DNA of 32,671 bases from Taibaiella sp. Its GTDB lineage: Bacteria; Bacteroidota; Bacteroidia; Chitinophagales; Chitinophagaceae. Every line of letters starts with the position of its first letter. The first letter of the stretch is position 1. Below the pieces are notes generated by a model. The model ran no database searches. It was not told the DNA's origin and saw nothing but the letters and a program-made list of their open reading frames with translations. The stretch lies in contig JAIOYR010000043.1 of NCBI GenBank assembly GCA_021740995.1, forward strand, positions 1 to 32,671. Reading direction: 5' to 3'. A program made the translations under genes and the position numbers. Shown in pieces: positions 15,050 to 23,457 of this stretch.

Positions 15050-16024
15050 CTATTTTTTCTGTCGTTTCTCCAGTTCCGGCAATTGTTTTTTATAAGCAGC
15101 CACATCCCAGATAATACTGAAATTAAGCAGGTAGTCTGCTAGTGGTCCCAGCCCTACTTCGGCTCTCCGTTTGTCTACATTGTCCGGGTCTGCCAATGGG
15201 GCCAGGTAATCGCCATTGGCATCACTGGTTACCTGGCTGCCATATATCTGTTTTTTGCCGTGCCTGAGCGCTACACGGTCTTCTAGCATAGCTAGCGATG
15301 CCGGCGACGCGATACCCTTTTTCACGGCCTCGCGCATGGAGGGCAGGTATTTATCCTGTGTTTTCAGGTCGGCATGTTGTATCACCAGAAATACGGTAGC
15401 GGCACCCTCTTCGCCCACCAGGTCAGCGCCCGGCCAGCCATACTGCTCCAGAATCGCAGTTACTTTTTTGAGGTTTACAGAGTCGTACTTATTTATTATT
15501 TTCCATAGCTCTTTCACTTCTTTTGAGTTCTTGCCATGCTGGTTTTCTATATCGGCCAGTTGTTGCCTGTATCTCTGGTCTTGCTGCGACACGGTGTCGA
15601 GTATAGCTACCAGGTTTTTGTTGAGGGTTGCTTCTGCCTTTACCATATTTTGCTGCACTCTGTCACAGAGCGGGTGCCATCTTTTGTCGCCTCGCAGCAC
15701 TTTCAGGTCATTGTCAGTAGTCAGTTGATTATGGTCGGTATAGTTGGCTTTTTCAGCCAGATAGGTTAGATGGAAAAATGCAGAATCCCGCTTGCCGGCA
15801 AGCGCCCATGCACATGCAGCAATATACCGGTCGTCTGCTACTGCCCTGCCTCCAATTGTCGCAAAGGCTTTTGAGTAGGATGCAGCTGACTCTTTATATT
15901 GCTTGGCATTGTACTGCTCAAAGCCTGTGGTTACCCATTTGTTGTATTCGGGGGTACCCTGCGCCACAGAGCGGGACGCAAACAGAAAAGTAATAACTGT
16001 GCAAATGAGAATAAATTTTGACAT
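15050..16024 (-). CDS. Exported DUF6624-type protein with TPR-like N-terminus
   Basis: 324 residues from ATG 16024, with a signal peptide ending near RSVAQ. Residues about 25-90 look like TPR helices (YNKWVTTGFEQYNAKQYKESAASYSKAF). The C-terminal half carries patterns I associate with DUF6624: DQRYRQQL, WPGADLVGEEGAATVFLVIQHAD, KYLPSMREAV, LAMLEDRVALRHGKKQIYGSQ and VDKRRAEVGLGPLADYL. The function of that domain is unknown to me. An upstream TTG at 16048 is possible, but the signal peptide fits the ATG. It faces the acyltransferase gene 30 bp away, tail to tail. Confidence 0.75.
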   Translation of the reverse strand: MSKFILICTVITFLFASRSVAQGTPEYNKWVTTGFEQYNAKQYKESAASYSKAFATIGGRAVADDRYIAACAWALAGKRDSAFFHLTYLAEKANYTDHNQLTTDNDLKVLRGDKRWHPLCDRVQQNMVKAEATLNKNLVAILDTVSQQDQRYRQQLADIENQHGKNSKEVKELWKIINKYDSVNLKKVTAILEQYGWPGADLVGEEGAATVFLVIQHADLKTQDKYLPSMREAVKKGIASPASLAMLEDRVALRHGKKQIYGSQVTSDANGDYLAPLADPDNVDKRRAEVGLGPLADYLLNFSIIWDVAAYKKQLPELEKRQKK

Positions 16025-16133
16025 GAGGCTACGGAAAATTGCACGCAAATTAGTCTTATTTTCATGATAAATATCTTTGAATCAAAGTTCTCGCATTATT
16101 TATGATTCTCTTCACCATATCCGGCAAAAAGGT

Positions 16134-17324
16134 TTATTCCGTATTGTGAACAATAGCATTGTCTTGTTTTTTGTTCGCCATCAGTCCGAACATCATAATC
16201 ACTACAGATAAAATAATTGTCTGCAGTATTAAAGATTTATTGACCAGAGCTATCGCCTGCTGCGGCACTATAGCCAGAAACAGCAGTACGGTAATAAGTC
16301 CTTTTGGCGCAATGTATAGCAGTGGCGAACTAGGCAGCCTGAATATCCTGAGTGCTACATATCTGATAAGAATGGTAACAGCCGATATGGCAAGTGCCCA
16401 TGGAAGTGTTTGCAAATTCAGTATTTCTTTGGCTTCCATCAGGAAGCCAAACATGAGAAAGAAAATGGCGCGAATAAAGAAAGTAGCCTCTGTGGTAATT
16501 TCTTTAAATTTTTTTACTTCCACGTTCAGTTTGTCCGGGCGAAGTTTTTCAATCCATTTCAGTTTTTTCAGTTCATCCAGATTGCCCAGAAACAAGCCGA
16601 ATATCAGAATGAAAATAAGGCCGGGAAGATGATAGAGTTTGGAAACAAAGTATAGCAAAATAACGATGAGCATAATAGGCGCAAACGACACATGATAGCG
16701 AATTCGGCTTAGCAAAAATGACAGACCGATAACCGACATGAATGAAACAACAAAGACTATGAGCAATTCGAAAAAGAAATGCCCGAATGATGCTGCATTG
16801 ATACTGGAATTGTATGCAAAGAAATTAAAAAAAAGCACACCGATAATATCACAAAGGCTGCTCTCGTATATGATGAACTCTTTGTAGCGTGCTGTAAGGT
16901 TGCTGACGCTGGGAATAGCAATAGCACTGCTGATAACACAAAAAGGTATGGCATTTATCAAAGCTGTTTTGAAAGGCACATTGCTGAAATACTGAAACGC
17001 CCAGGCCATTAAAAAGGCCAGCAGAACCATAGGTATTGTAGCAAGCAGTATTGATTTTTTGATAACGGGTATTTTTGACTTATTGAGCTCAATCTCTAAT
17101 GCGCCCTCAAGCACTATAAGTACCAGCCCTATAGTACCAAAAACCGGCAAAAGTGGTGTGAGATCAGGTATGCGAATATTGAAAAAACCGGTTGCCTGCC
17201 GCACCACCCAACCCAATACAAGCAGCATTATTACCGAAGGAATCTTTGTCAGTTTGGAGCTTATGTCAAACAGATATGCCAGCAGTAAAAGAGAGCATAT
17301 CGTTATTACAATCTGAGTGGTCAT
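16134..17324 (-). CDS. Cation:proton antiporter (CPA family)
   Basis: 396 residues, about 11-12 hydrophobic helices throughout. The N-terminal half shows PSVIMLLVLGWVVR, GLVLIVLEGALEIEL and CVISSAIAIPSVSNL. IIYESSLCDIIGVL parallels the ESLLND region of CPA antiporters and keeps the Asp. Such proteins exchange Na+ or K+ for H+ across the inner membrane; ion specificity cannot be told. There is no C-terminal RCK/TrkA domain. It is a monocistronic gene; no clear promoter match was found in the 332 bp upstream. Confidence 0.85.
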   Translation of the reverse strand: MTTQIVITICSLLLLAYLFDISSKLTKIPSVIMLLVLGWVVRQATGFFNIRIPDLTPLLPVFGTIGLVLIVLEGALEIELNKSKIPVIKKSILLATIPMVLLAFLMAWAFQYFSNVPFKTALINAIPFCVISSAIAIPSVSNLTARYKEFIIYESSLCDIIGVLFFNFFAYNSSINAASFGHFFFELLIVFVVSFMSVIGLSFLLSRIRYHVSFAPIMLIVILLYFVSKLYHLPGLIFILIFGLFLGNLDELKKLKWIEKLRPDKLNVEVKKFKEITTEATFFIRAIFFLMFGFLMEAKEILNLQTLPWALAISAVTILIRYVALRIFRLPSSPLLYIAPKGLITVLLFLAIVPQQAIALVNKSLILQTIILSVVIMMFGLMANKKQDNAIVHNTE

Positions 17325-17656
17325 AGCTTAGTTTGTTATTCGGTTTAGTGGTGTATTTTCCAATATAAAAAATAGTCTCAGCTTTTTTCTGTTTCAATTT
17401 CAAGCGAGACAAATAATAGCACAACTTTAACGGATTATGTGTTTCTGTCTGCCCTCTTCGGATTATTCTGATCTTTTCTTACAGCCAGACCGGTGGAAAA
17501 TTGTACCGGGGATAATGACTGAATGACTTTTAATAATTAGTGGGGTTATTCAATATACAAGGTTATTTCTTTCCGTAAATGGTTTTACAAGGCTGGCCAT
17601 TTAAAGTTCCGGAAAAATCATTAATTTTAGTACTTAAGAAGCGGTCTTTACAATAA
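17325..17656. other. 332-bp intergenic region between antiporter and tRNA-Gly
   Basis: No gene is seen. It must hold the antiporter promoter (-) and the tRNA promoter (+). For the latter, TAATTTTA at 17622-17629, about 28 bp before the tRNA, is a one-mismatch candidate for the -7 box. Confidence 0.4.
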
Positions 17657-17729
17657 GCGGAAGTAGCTCAGTTGGTAGAGCATCAGCTTCCCAAGCTGAG
17701 GGTCGCGGGTTCGAGTCTCGTTTTCCGCT
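17657..17729 (+). tRNA. tRNA-Gly (anticodon CCC)
   Basis: 73-nt cloverleaf. The acceptor GCGGAAG pairs with TTTCCGC with one G-T, the D arm is GCTCAGTTGGTAGAGC, and the anticodon stem TCAGC/GCTGA holds loop TTCCCAA with CCC at 17690-17692. The T arm GCGGG-TTCGAGT-CTCGT folds with G-T pairs, and the discriminator base is T. CCA is not encoded and must be added. It decodes GGG. It stands alone and is followed at once by a terminator. Confidence 0.95.
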
Positions 17730-17734
17730 CTCTT

Positions 17735-17770
17735 AAAAAAACCTTGCACATCTATCTGCAAGGTTTTTTT
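17735..17770 (+). terminator. Intrinsic terminator after tRNA-Gly
   Basis: Stem ACCTTGCA (17741-17748) with TGCAAGGT (17757-17764), 8-nt loop, preceded by A7 and followed by T6. It ends the tRNA transcript six bases after the mature tRNA. Confidence 0.92.
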
Positions 17771-17873
17771 GTATATAATGTCAATTGCGCAGTACAGTAT
17801 GTCGAAATTGCACTGTTTTTGTTAAACTATCCCTATCTTCACGCCCTTGCTTAAAAAATTAATAAAAATTCGA

Positions 17874-20069
17874 ATGATTAAAAAGTTTTCTCTTATTGCA
17901 TCGGCTATACTAAGTATGGTTGTTGCAGTATCTGCTCAAACCCAGCCGTGTGGTACCGATGAACACCACCGGCACCTACTGAAAACATACCCTATAATTG
18001 CCGACTATGAACAACAGTTCAATGAACAGCTGGGTAGAGGACTGGCAGCCAAAACAACGGGCAGCGATTTAGATACTACTTATTTCGATGTTCCGATTAT
18101 AGTGCATATTGTACACGACTATGGTGCAGAGAACCTGAGTGATAACGAGATATATGATGCTGCTGCCAACTGGGCATTGGCATTTGTGAAAAAAAACAGT
18201 GATACTGCTGCGGTAATAGAGCCGTTTAAAAAGTATATAGGCGATGCCCGTATGCGCCTGCACCTTGCAACGATAGACCCTGACGGTAACCCTACCAAAG
18301 GAGTAATAAGGCATCATTCTTACCTTACTAACTCAGGCGACGACAGAGCCAAATTTGAATCATGGCCCAATAACCGTTATATCAATATTTGGTTTGTTAA
18401 CGCAATTACCCGCGGAGCTGCTGCTTATGCTTATTATCCTTCAGGTGGAGCCGGAATACCTCATTACGATGGGGTTATCAGTCTGGCGAGCTATATAGAC
18501 CGCTCAAAGACGATACCACATGAGTTGGGACACGTGCTGAATCTGCAGCATGTATGGGGAAATAACAATAATGCTGCTGTAGCCTGTGGCGATGATCAGG
18601 TGCATGATACGCCACCTACCAAGGGGCATACTCCGGGTTGTGTGCTAAGTACTATATACGATACTACATGTGCTACCGGCTATGCAAGAACTTATTTGTC
18701 AGCATCCGGTCTGGTAGATTCACTCGTCGACTATCCCGATACTACCAATGCTCAGAATATTATGGATTATAGCTACTGCTCCAATATGTTCAGTGCAGGT
18801 CAGTGTGTGCGTATGCGCGAAGCGCTGACCAGCAGTGTGGCTGGCAGAAACAACCTGATCACAGAGGCCAATCTGGCGGCTACAGGCGCGCTGGCTCCAA
18901 CGCCCGATCTGCCGCCGGTAGCGGAGTTTACCCTAAACAAAGCAATAGGTGCGGGTACTATTACTGATGCAAGGTCTTACTTTCTTACTTTCAACAGCAT
19001 AGGTGAGTTTTCATTCCGCAACGCGTCCTGGAATGATACTATTTCTTCTGTACTCTGGCAGTTTTCTAATGGCGCAGCTCAGCCGGTTTCTACCAACACG
19101 GGAACTGTCACCAACAGGTTTTCTGTGCCGGGTTGGGTTACCACTACACTTACAGCCACATCTAATGCCGGCAGCAATACAATAGTGAATACCCGCTCTG
19201 TATATGCCGCAGATACCACAGTGGCTGGCGGACTGGGATATTCGCAGAAGTTTTCCAGCATTGGCGATATACCAAACTGGCCTATGATGAACTATTATAA
19301 TAACCGTTTTCAGTGGGAGTTTTATAATGGTGCAGGTATGGGCGACAATAGCTGCATACGATACAGGTCTTTTGATAGTACTAATAAGCGCACTGGTATA
19401 GCCAGTGGTGATTATGACGATATTTATACGCCGGCATTCAACCTTGCTGGTGTAAGCGGCGATGTATTTGTCAACTTTTATACATCCGGTGCATTGGTAT
19501 CCGGAAGCAGCAGCACCTCGAGAGATTCACTACAGGTGGACGTAAGTACAAATGGTGGTGCTATATGGACTAAAATAGCCGGGTACAGGGGTACAGATCT
19601 GGCCAATAACGGAGCGCAATCGGGTAACTTCATTCATGGTGCATCATCAAGTTGGAAAAGCCGCTCGGTAAGTGTTCCTGCTGTGTATCGCAATTCACAG
19701 ACCTTTTTCAGATTGCGTTTTAGACCAGGGAATATTGGCAATAATCTCTATCTGGATAACTTCGGAATCAGCAATCTGCCGGCACAACTGGAGGAAATGA
19801 CAGTGAATGGAACCAATACATTTTCCATTTTCCCGAACCCTTCATCAGCCGGAAGTACACTTGTATTCAATTCGGTAAATGGTGGTATTGCAAAATATAG
19901 CATCAGGGATGTAGCGGGTAGAGTCGTATATGAGGAGGAAGCTGAAGTGTTTTCAAACAGTATAAACAGAATATTTATACCACGCTCAGAAGTGCCTGTT
20001 GCGGGTCTCTATTTTGTTACACTTACTACAGGAAGTATGAATACTACTGAGAAAATGTTGGTTTATTAA
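17874..20069 (+). CDS. Secreted M43-family zinc metalloprotease, T9SS cargo (copy 1)
   Basis: 731 residues from ATG 17874, with a signal peptide ending near VSAQ. The catalytic domain holds the zinc motif HELGHVLNLQH (H216, E217, H220, H226), the CGDDQVHDTPP segment typical of M43 pappalysin-like proteases, and the Met-turn NIMDYS. Then comes a PKD-like Ig domain (about 345-455: VAEFTLN, SVLWQFSNG, TATSNAGS), a jelly-roll-like beta domain (about 470-645) and a C-terminal Por sorting domain (FSIFPNPSSAGSTLVF to the KMLVY end). It is predicted to be exported by the type IX system and to cut extracellular proteins; the substrate is unknown. A paralogue with the same architecture follows 214 bp downstream. 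Confidence 0.9.
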   Translation: MIKKFSLIASAILSMVVAVSAQTQPCGTDEHHRHLLKTYPIIADYEQQFNEQLGRGLAAKTTGSDLDTTYFDVPIIVHIVHDYGAENLSDNEIYDAAANWALAFVKKNSDTAAVIEPFKKYIGDARMRLHLATIDPDGNPTKGVIRHHSYLTNSGDDRAKFESWPNNRYINIWFVNAITRGAAAYAYYPSGGAGIPHYDGVISLASYIDRSKTIPHELGHVLNLQHVWGNNNNAAVACGDDQVHDTPPTKGHTPGCVLSTIYDTTCATGYARTYLSASGLVDSLVDYPDTTNAQNIMDYSYCSNMFSAGQCVRMREALTSSVAGRNNLITEANLAATGALAPTPDLPPVAEFTLNKAIGAGTITDARSYFLTFNSIGEFSFRNASWNDTISSVLWQFSNGAAQPVSTNTGTVTNRFSVPGWVTTTLTATSNAGSNTIVNTRSVYAADTTVAGGLGYSQKFSSIGDIPNWPMMNYYNNRFQWEFYNGAGMGDNSCIRYRSFDSTNKRTGIASGDYDDIYTPAFNLAGVSGDVFVNFYTSGALVSGSSSTSRDSLQVDVSTNGGAIWTKIAGYRGTDLANNGAQSGNFIHGASSSWKSRSVSVPAVYRNSQTFFRLRFRPGNIGNNLYLDNFGISNLPAQLEEMTVNGTNTFSIFPNPSSAGSTLVFNSVNGGIAKYSIRDVAGRVVYEEEAEVFSNSINRIFIPRSEVPVAGLYFVTLTTGSMNTTEKMLVY

Positions 20070-20254
20070 TTTGGTTGCCTTTCTATAAAATTATATTCTG
20101 ATTTTTTATTTTTAATAAAAACCCAAGTTTTCATTGCCGTATTACGTCTATTTAATACAGGACACCCAATAAGTATGATTTGGGCAATAAGCATGAGGCC
20201 ACTGCTCATTGCAAAAAAAAACCGAATAATTGGGCTATGTTTTGTGATTTTATT

Positions 20255-20262
20255 TAACTTTG
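20255..20262 (+). promoter_or_regulatory. -7 element (TAACTTTG) of second M43 protease gene
   Basis: Perfect TAnnTTTG 22 bp before the ATG at 20284, with a TTG (20230-20232) 22 bp upstream as a possible -33 box. It implies that the second protease is transcribed independently of the first. Confidence 0.55.
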
Positions 20263-20283
20263 AAACTTTATAATTTATCTGAG

Positions 20284-22557
20284 ATGAAAAAAAACTACTT
20301 AAGTCTGGTTCTTGCTTTGATGCTTGTAGCATCAAGGGGGTTTGCTCAGGCACCTTGTGCTACAGATGAAATGCACAAATTTTATAAACAGCAGAATCCC
20401 GCTGTGCAGGTATATGAAGATCAGCTAAATAAGAGTATAAAAGCTTTTATAGCTGCTCAGGTTAATGCTGGAAAATTTGCTTCTAAAACAACTGCAACAC
20501 GTTCCGATACGGATTTTTATGATATACCAGTTGTAGTACATATTATTCACAACTACGGTGGTGAAAATCTGAAAGACAGCAATATCTATGCGATGATTGC
20601 TCATCTGAATAAGTTTTACAACAAACAAAGTGCACTGAGCACCATCATTGAGCCATTCAAGAAGTACATTGGAAATGCAAAAATGAGGTTTCATCTTGCT
20701 ACCATCGATCCGCTTGGCAATCCTACAAAGGGTATCACAAAGCGTATTTCCTATCTTACCTATGGTGGAGATGACCAGGCAAAAATGGATCAATGGCCGC
20801 CTACAAGCTATTTTAATATCTGGACTGAGAATGTAATCGGCAGAGGTATTGGCGTAGGCATTGTACTGGCTTATGCTACATTCCCTGCTTCAGGTGCTGC
20901 CTTCCCTTATAGTGATGGTGTAATATCAAGATTTGATTACATAAATGATGACAATACCATAGAGCACGAAACCGGTCACTATTTTGACCTTGCACACCCC
21001 TGGAACAGCGGCGAAGGCGTAGGTGAAGTATGTGGCGATGATGAAGTAGATGACACCCCGCCAACAAAAGGTCACTTCAGTGTTTGCGGCTCAGCGCAGT
21101 TGTATGATACTACCTGTGCTTCCAACTACTTTAAGTTGTACGCAAGTGCGAGCGGTATGGTAGATTCTGTGGTAAACTATCCTGATACTACCAATACTCA
21201 GAATATAATGGATTACTCGCAGTGTGCACAGAGCATGCTCACGATAGGTCAGGTATGGCGTATGCGTGCAGCGCTCAACAGCACTATTGGCGGTAGAAGC
21301 AACCTTTGGGATAGCACTAATCTGGCTATTACCGGTGCACTGGCACCTTACCCTGATTTGAAACCAGTAACTGACTTTTGTGTAAGACAAGGTTTGGCAC
21401 AAAACTCTACACTTACTTATTTTACGTTTCCTGGAGTGTCACTTCACTTCTCTAATAAAAGCTGGCAGGATACTATTACTGCTGTAAACTGGACTTTCTC
21501 AAATGGCGCGTCTAAGCCCACGCAATCATTTACAACTTTATCCGGCATCAACAATTCATTTGAGAATAATTTTTCTGAGCCAGGTTGGGTAAATATGACA
21601 CTGGAGGCTACGGGCAATAACTCAGGCACTACAAGCACTACTTATCCAAAGGCAGTATTTGTAGCAGATAACACAGGTGTTGATGCTCTTTCCGGATACT
21701 TCATGGAGTTCAATCCGGGGGCTGATAGGGATAAATGGCCTATGTTCAATTATTACAACAATGGTTTCAAATGGGATTATGCCAACGTAGGATACTATGA
21801 CAATACCTGTATCAAGTATCAGGGTTTTGACAAGCGTGCCGGTCTGGAATTGCTTACCGGAACACCTAAAGGTGACTTTGATGATCTTTACAGTGTGCCG
21901 TTCGATCTTACCGGACTTACATCAGGCAATTGTAACCTTAACTTCCATTACTCAGGTGCATCACGCACAAGTGCTTCTGAACATATCAATGACTCATTGT
22001 TCATCGATTATTCTATAGACAAGAAGCATACATGGGTGAGTTTGGCAAAACTGGGTAAAGGAACTCTTTTGAATAAAGGTGCGTTATCTGTAGAATATGT
22101 TCCTATTTCTACTTCTGACTGGGCTGCAAAAACAATAAGTATTCCTGCTGCTGCACGTAATAAATATACTGTATTCCGTTTCCGCTATAAGCCAGGTATT
22201 TACAAAAGTGCATTTGACTTTAGAAGCTCAGGCAATAACTTCTATCTTGACAGGGTACATGTGAGCCCTTGGACTGCTGAAGTTAGCGATTTGAAAATGG
22301 GTACCATAGATGTGAAAGTAGTGCCTAATCCTACACAGGGCGATGCTTACGTAGTTGTAAAAGACGTTCAAAATTCACAGGCTCAGGTAGTTGTAATGGA
22401 TATCACAGGTAAAGTAGTATACACTATTACAGAACAACTGAAAGGCAATGCCGCACGTATACTGATACCACATGATGCAATTGCTACACCAGGTATTTAT
22501 TTGGTGCAGACAATGAGTGGCAGCCAGAGCAATACACAGAAACTAGTAGTATATTAA
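20284..22557 (+). CDS. Secreted M43-family zinc metalloprotease, T9SS cargo (copy 2)
   Basis: 757 residues from ATG 20284, with a signal peptide ending at GFAQ. Zinc motif HETGHYFDLAH (H228, E229, H232, H238), then CGDDEVDDTPPTKGH and the Met-turn NIMDYSQ; a PKD-like domain (NWTFSNGA, LEATGNNSG), a jelly-roll-like domain and a Por sorting domain (VVPNPTQGDAYVVV to the KLVVY end). It is collinear with the preceding gene, including EPFKKYIGxAxMRxHLATIDP, so the pair arose by tandem duplication. The zinc-site spacer residues and signal peptide differ between the copies. ATG 20284 is chosen over a TTG at 20260 that lies inside the -7 element. A strong terminator follows. Confidence 0.91.
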   Translation: MKKNYLSLVLALMLVASRGFAQAPCATDEMHKFYKQQNPAVQVYEDQLNKSIKAFIAAQVNAGKFASKTTATRSDTDFYDIPVVVHIIHNYGGENLKDSNIYAMIAHLNKFYNKQSALSTIIEPFKKYIGNAKMRFHLATIDPLGNPTKGITKRISYLTYGGDDQAKMDQWPPTSYFNIWTENVIGRGIGVGIVLAYATFPASGAAFPYSDGVISRFDYINDDNTIEHETGHYFDLAHPWNSGEGVGEVCGDDEVDDTPPTKGHFSVCGSAQLYDTTCASNYFKLYASASGMVDSVVNYPDTTNTQNIMDYSQCAQSMLTIGQVWRMRAALNSTIGGRSNLWDSTNLAITGALAPYPDLKPVTDFCVRQGLAQNSTLTYFTFPGVSLHFSNKSWQDTITAVNWTFSNGASKPTQSFTTLSGINNSFENNFSEPGWVNMTLEATGNNSGTTSTTYPKAVFVADNTGVDALSGYFMEFNPGADRDKWPMFNYYNNGFKWDYANVGYYDNTCIKYQGFDKRAGLELLTGTPKGDFDDLYSVPFDLTGLTSGNCNLNFHYSGASRTSASEHINDSLFIDYSIDKKHTWVSLAKLGKGTLLNKGALSVEYVPISTSDWAAKTISIPAAARNKYTVFRFRYKPGIYKSAFDFRSSGNNFYLDRVHVSPWTAEVSDLKMGTIDVKVVPNPTQGDAYVVVKDVQNSQAQVVVMDITGKVVYTITEQLKGNAARILIPHDAIATPGIYLVQTMSGSQSNTQKLVVY

Positions 22558-22576
22558 TAGTAATGAATATTTAATG

Positions 22577-22616
22577 AATGGCTGTTGCACATGTTTGCAA
22601 CAGCCATTCTCTTTTT
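22577..22616 (+). terminator. Intrinsic terminator after second M43 protease
   Basis: A 13-bp perfect stem (AATGGCTGTTGCA at 22577-22589, TGCAACAGCCATT at 22596-22608) with a 6-nt loop, followed by CTCTTTTT. Confidence 0.93.
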
Positions 22617-22700
22617 AATGAAACAGGGAGCGTAATGATAAGTAATCATGAAACCTGTTTTTATGTGTTAGGCGTACAGTAAATTCATGTTTACGATTTA

Positions 22701-22708
22701 TAGATTTG
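22701..22708 (+). promoter_or_regulatory. -7 element (TAGATTTG) of ung
   Basis: Perfect TAnnTTTG 14 bp before the ung ATG, predicting a leader of under ten bases. No clear -33 box. Confidence 0.5.
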
Positions 22709-22721
22709 CAAACTTTACCTG

Positions 22722-23393
22722 ATGGATGTAGCAATAGAACAAAGCTGGAAAAATCAACTAAATGAAGAGTTCGGCAAGCCTTATTTTGCTCATATTGTTT
22801 CTTTTCTGAAAGCTGAAAAAGTCGCTGGTAAGGTCATTTATCCACCTGGTAAGCAGATTTTTAATGCTTTCGAATTTACTCCTTTTGAGCAGGTTAAGGT
22901 GGTAGTAATAGGGCAGGACCCCTACCACAACCCGGGGCAGGCACATGGGTTATCCTTTTCTGTGCCGGATCAGGTGAAGCCCCCACCATCTCTGCTGAAT
23001 ATTTTTAAAGAGATTCAGACAGACCTCGGTATAACCATAAATAATACCGGTAATCTGGAGAAGTGGGCCAGACAAGGGGTTTTGTTGCTCAATGCGTCAC
23101 TAACCGTAGAAGCAAACCAACCAATGTCTCACAGTCAGGTGGGTTGGCATGTGTTTACAGACGAGGTAATAAGGCGTGTATCTGCCGGCAAGGAACATGT
23201 TGTGTTTATGCTATGGGGGAGGTTTGCACAAAACAAAGAAGTATTAATAGATACCAGTAAGCATAAAATATTGAAGGCAGCTCATCCATCCCCTCTTTCT
23301 GCGTATAATGGCTTTTATGGTTGCGGGCATTTTGGTAAAGCAAATGCATGGCTTCGTGAAAAAGGAGAGCAACCTATAGACTGGAGTTTGTAG
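22722..23393 (+). CDS. ung: Uracil-DNA glycosylase (family 1)
   Basis: 223 residues, the usual length. Excises uracil from DNA to start base-excision repair. The water-activating loop GQDPYHNPGQAHGLSFSV holds catalytic D66 and H69, and the minor-groove loop HPSPLSAYNGF holds H188; LLLNASLTV and WGRFAQ are also family segments. The protein is cytoplasmic and complete. It precedes the TMTC-like gene by 64 bp on the same strand, but no functional tie is evident. Confidence 0.97.
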   Translation: MDVAIEQSWKNQLNEEFGKPYFAHIVSFLKAEKVAGKVIYPPGKQIFNAFEFTPFEQVKVVVIGQDPYHNPGQAHGLSFSVPDQVKPPPSLLNIFKEIQTDLGITINNTGNLEKWARQGVLLLNASLTVEANQPMSHSQVGWHVFTDEVIRRVSAGKEHVVFMLWGRFAQNKEVLIDTSKHKILKAAHPSPLSAYNGFYGCGHFGKANAWLREKGEQPIDWSL

Positions 23394-23446
23394 GTAGTAT
23401 CATGGTTATATGCATTGGGTAAGGCGATAAGGGAGGCTAATATTTT

Positions 23447-23452
23447 GAGGAG
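23447..23452 (+). promoter_or_regulatory. Shine-Dalgarno-like site (GAGGAG)
   Basis: GAGGAG five bases before the ATG at 23458 is a good anti-SD match. It stands out because the other starts here lack SD sequences, as is usual in Bacteroidota. It supports this start choice. Confidence 0.5.
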
Positions 23453-23457
23453 AGAAT

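Noticed and set aside
17657-17729. tRNA-Gly as an integration site
   Set aside because: No integrase lies nearby and no duplicated tRNA 3' end was seen downstream.
20103-20121. AT-only hairpin after the first M43 gene as a terminator
   Set aside because: The stem TTTTTATT/AATAAAAA contains no G-C pairs, so it is too weak to call.
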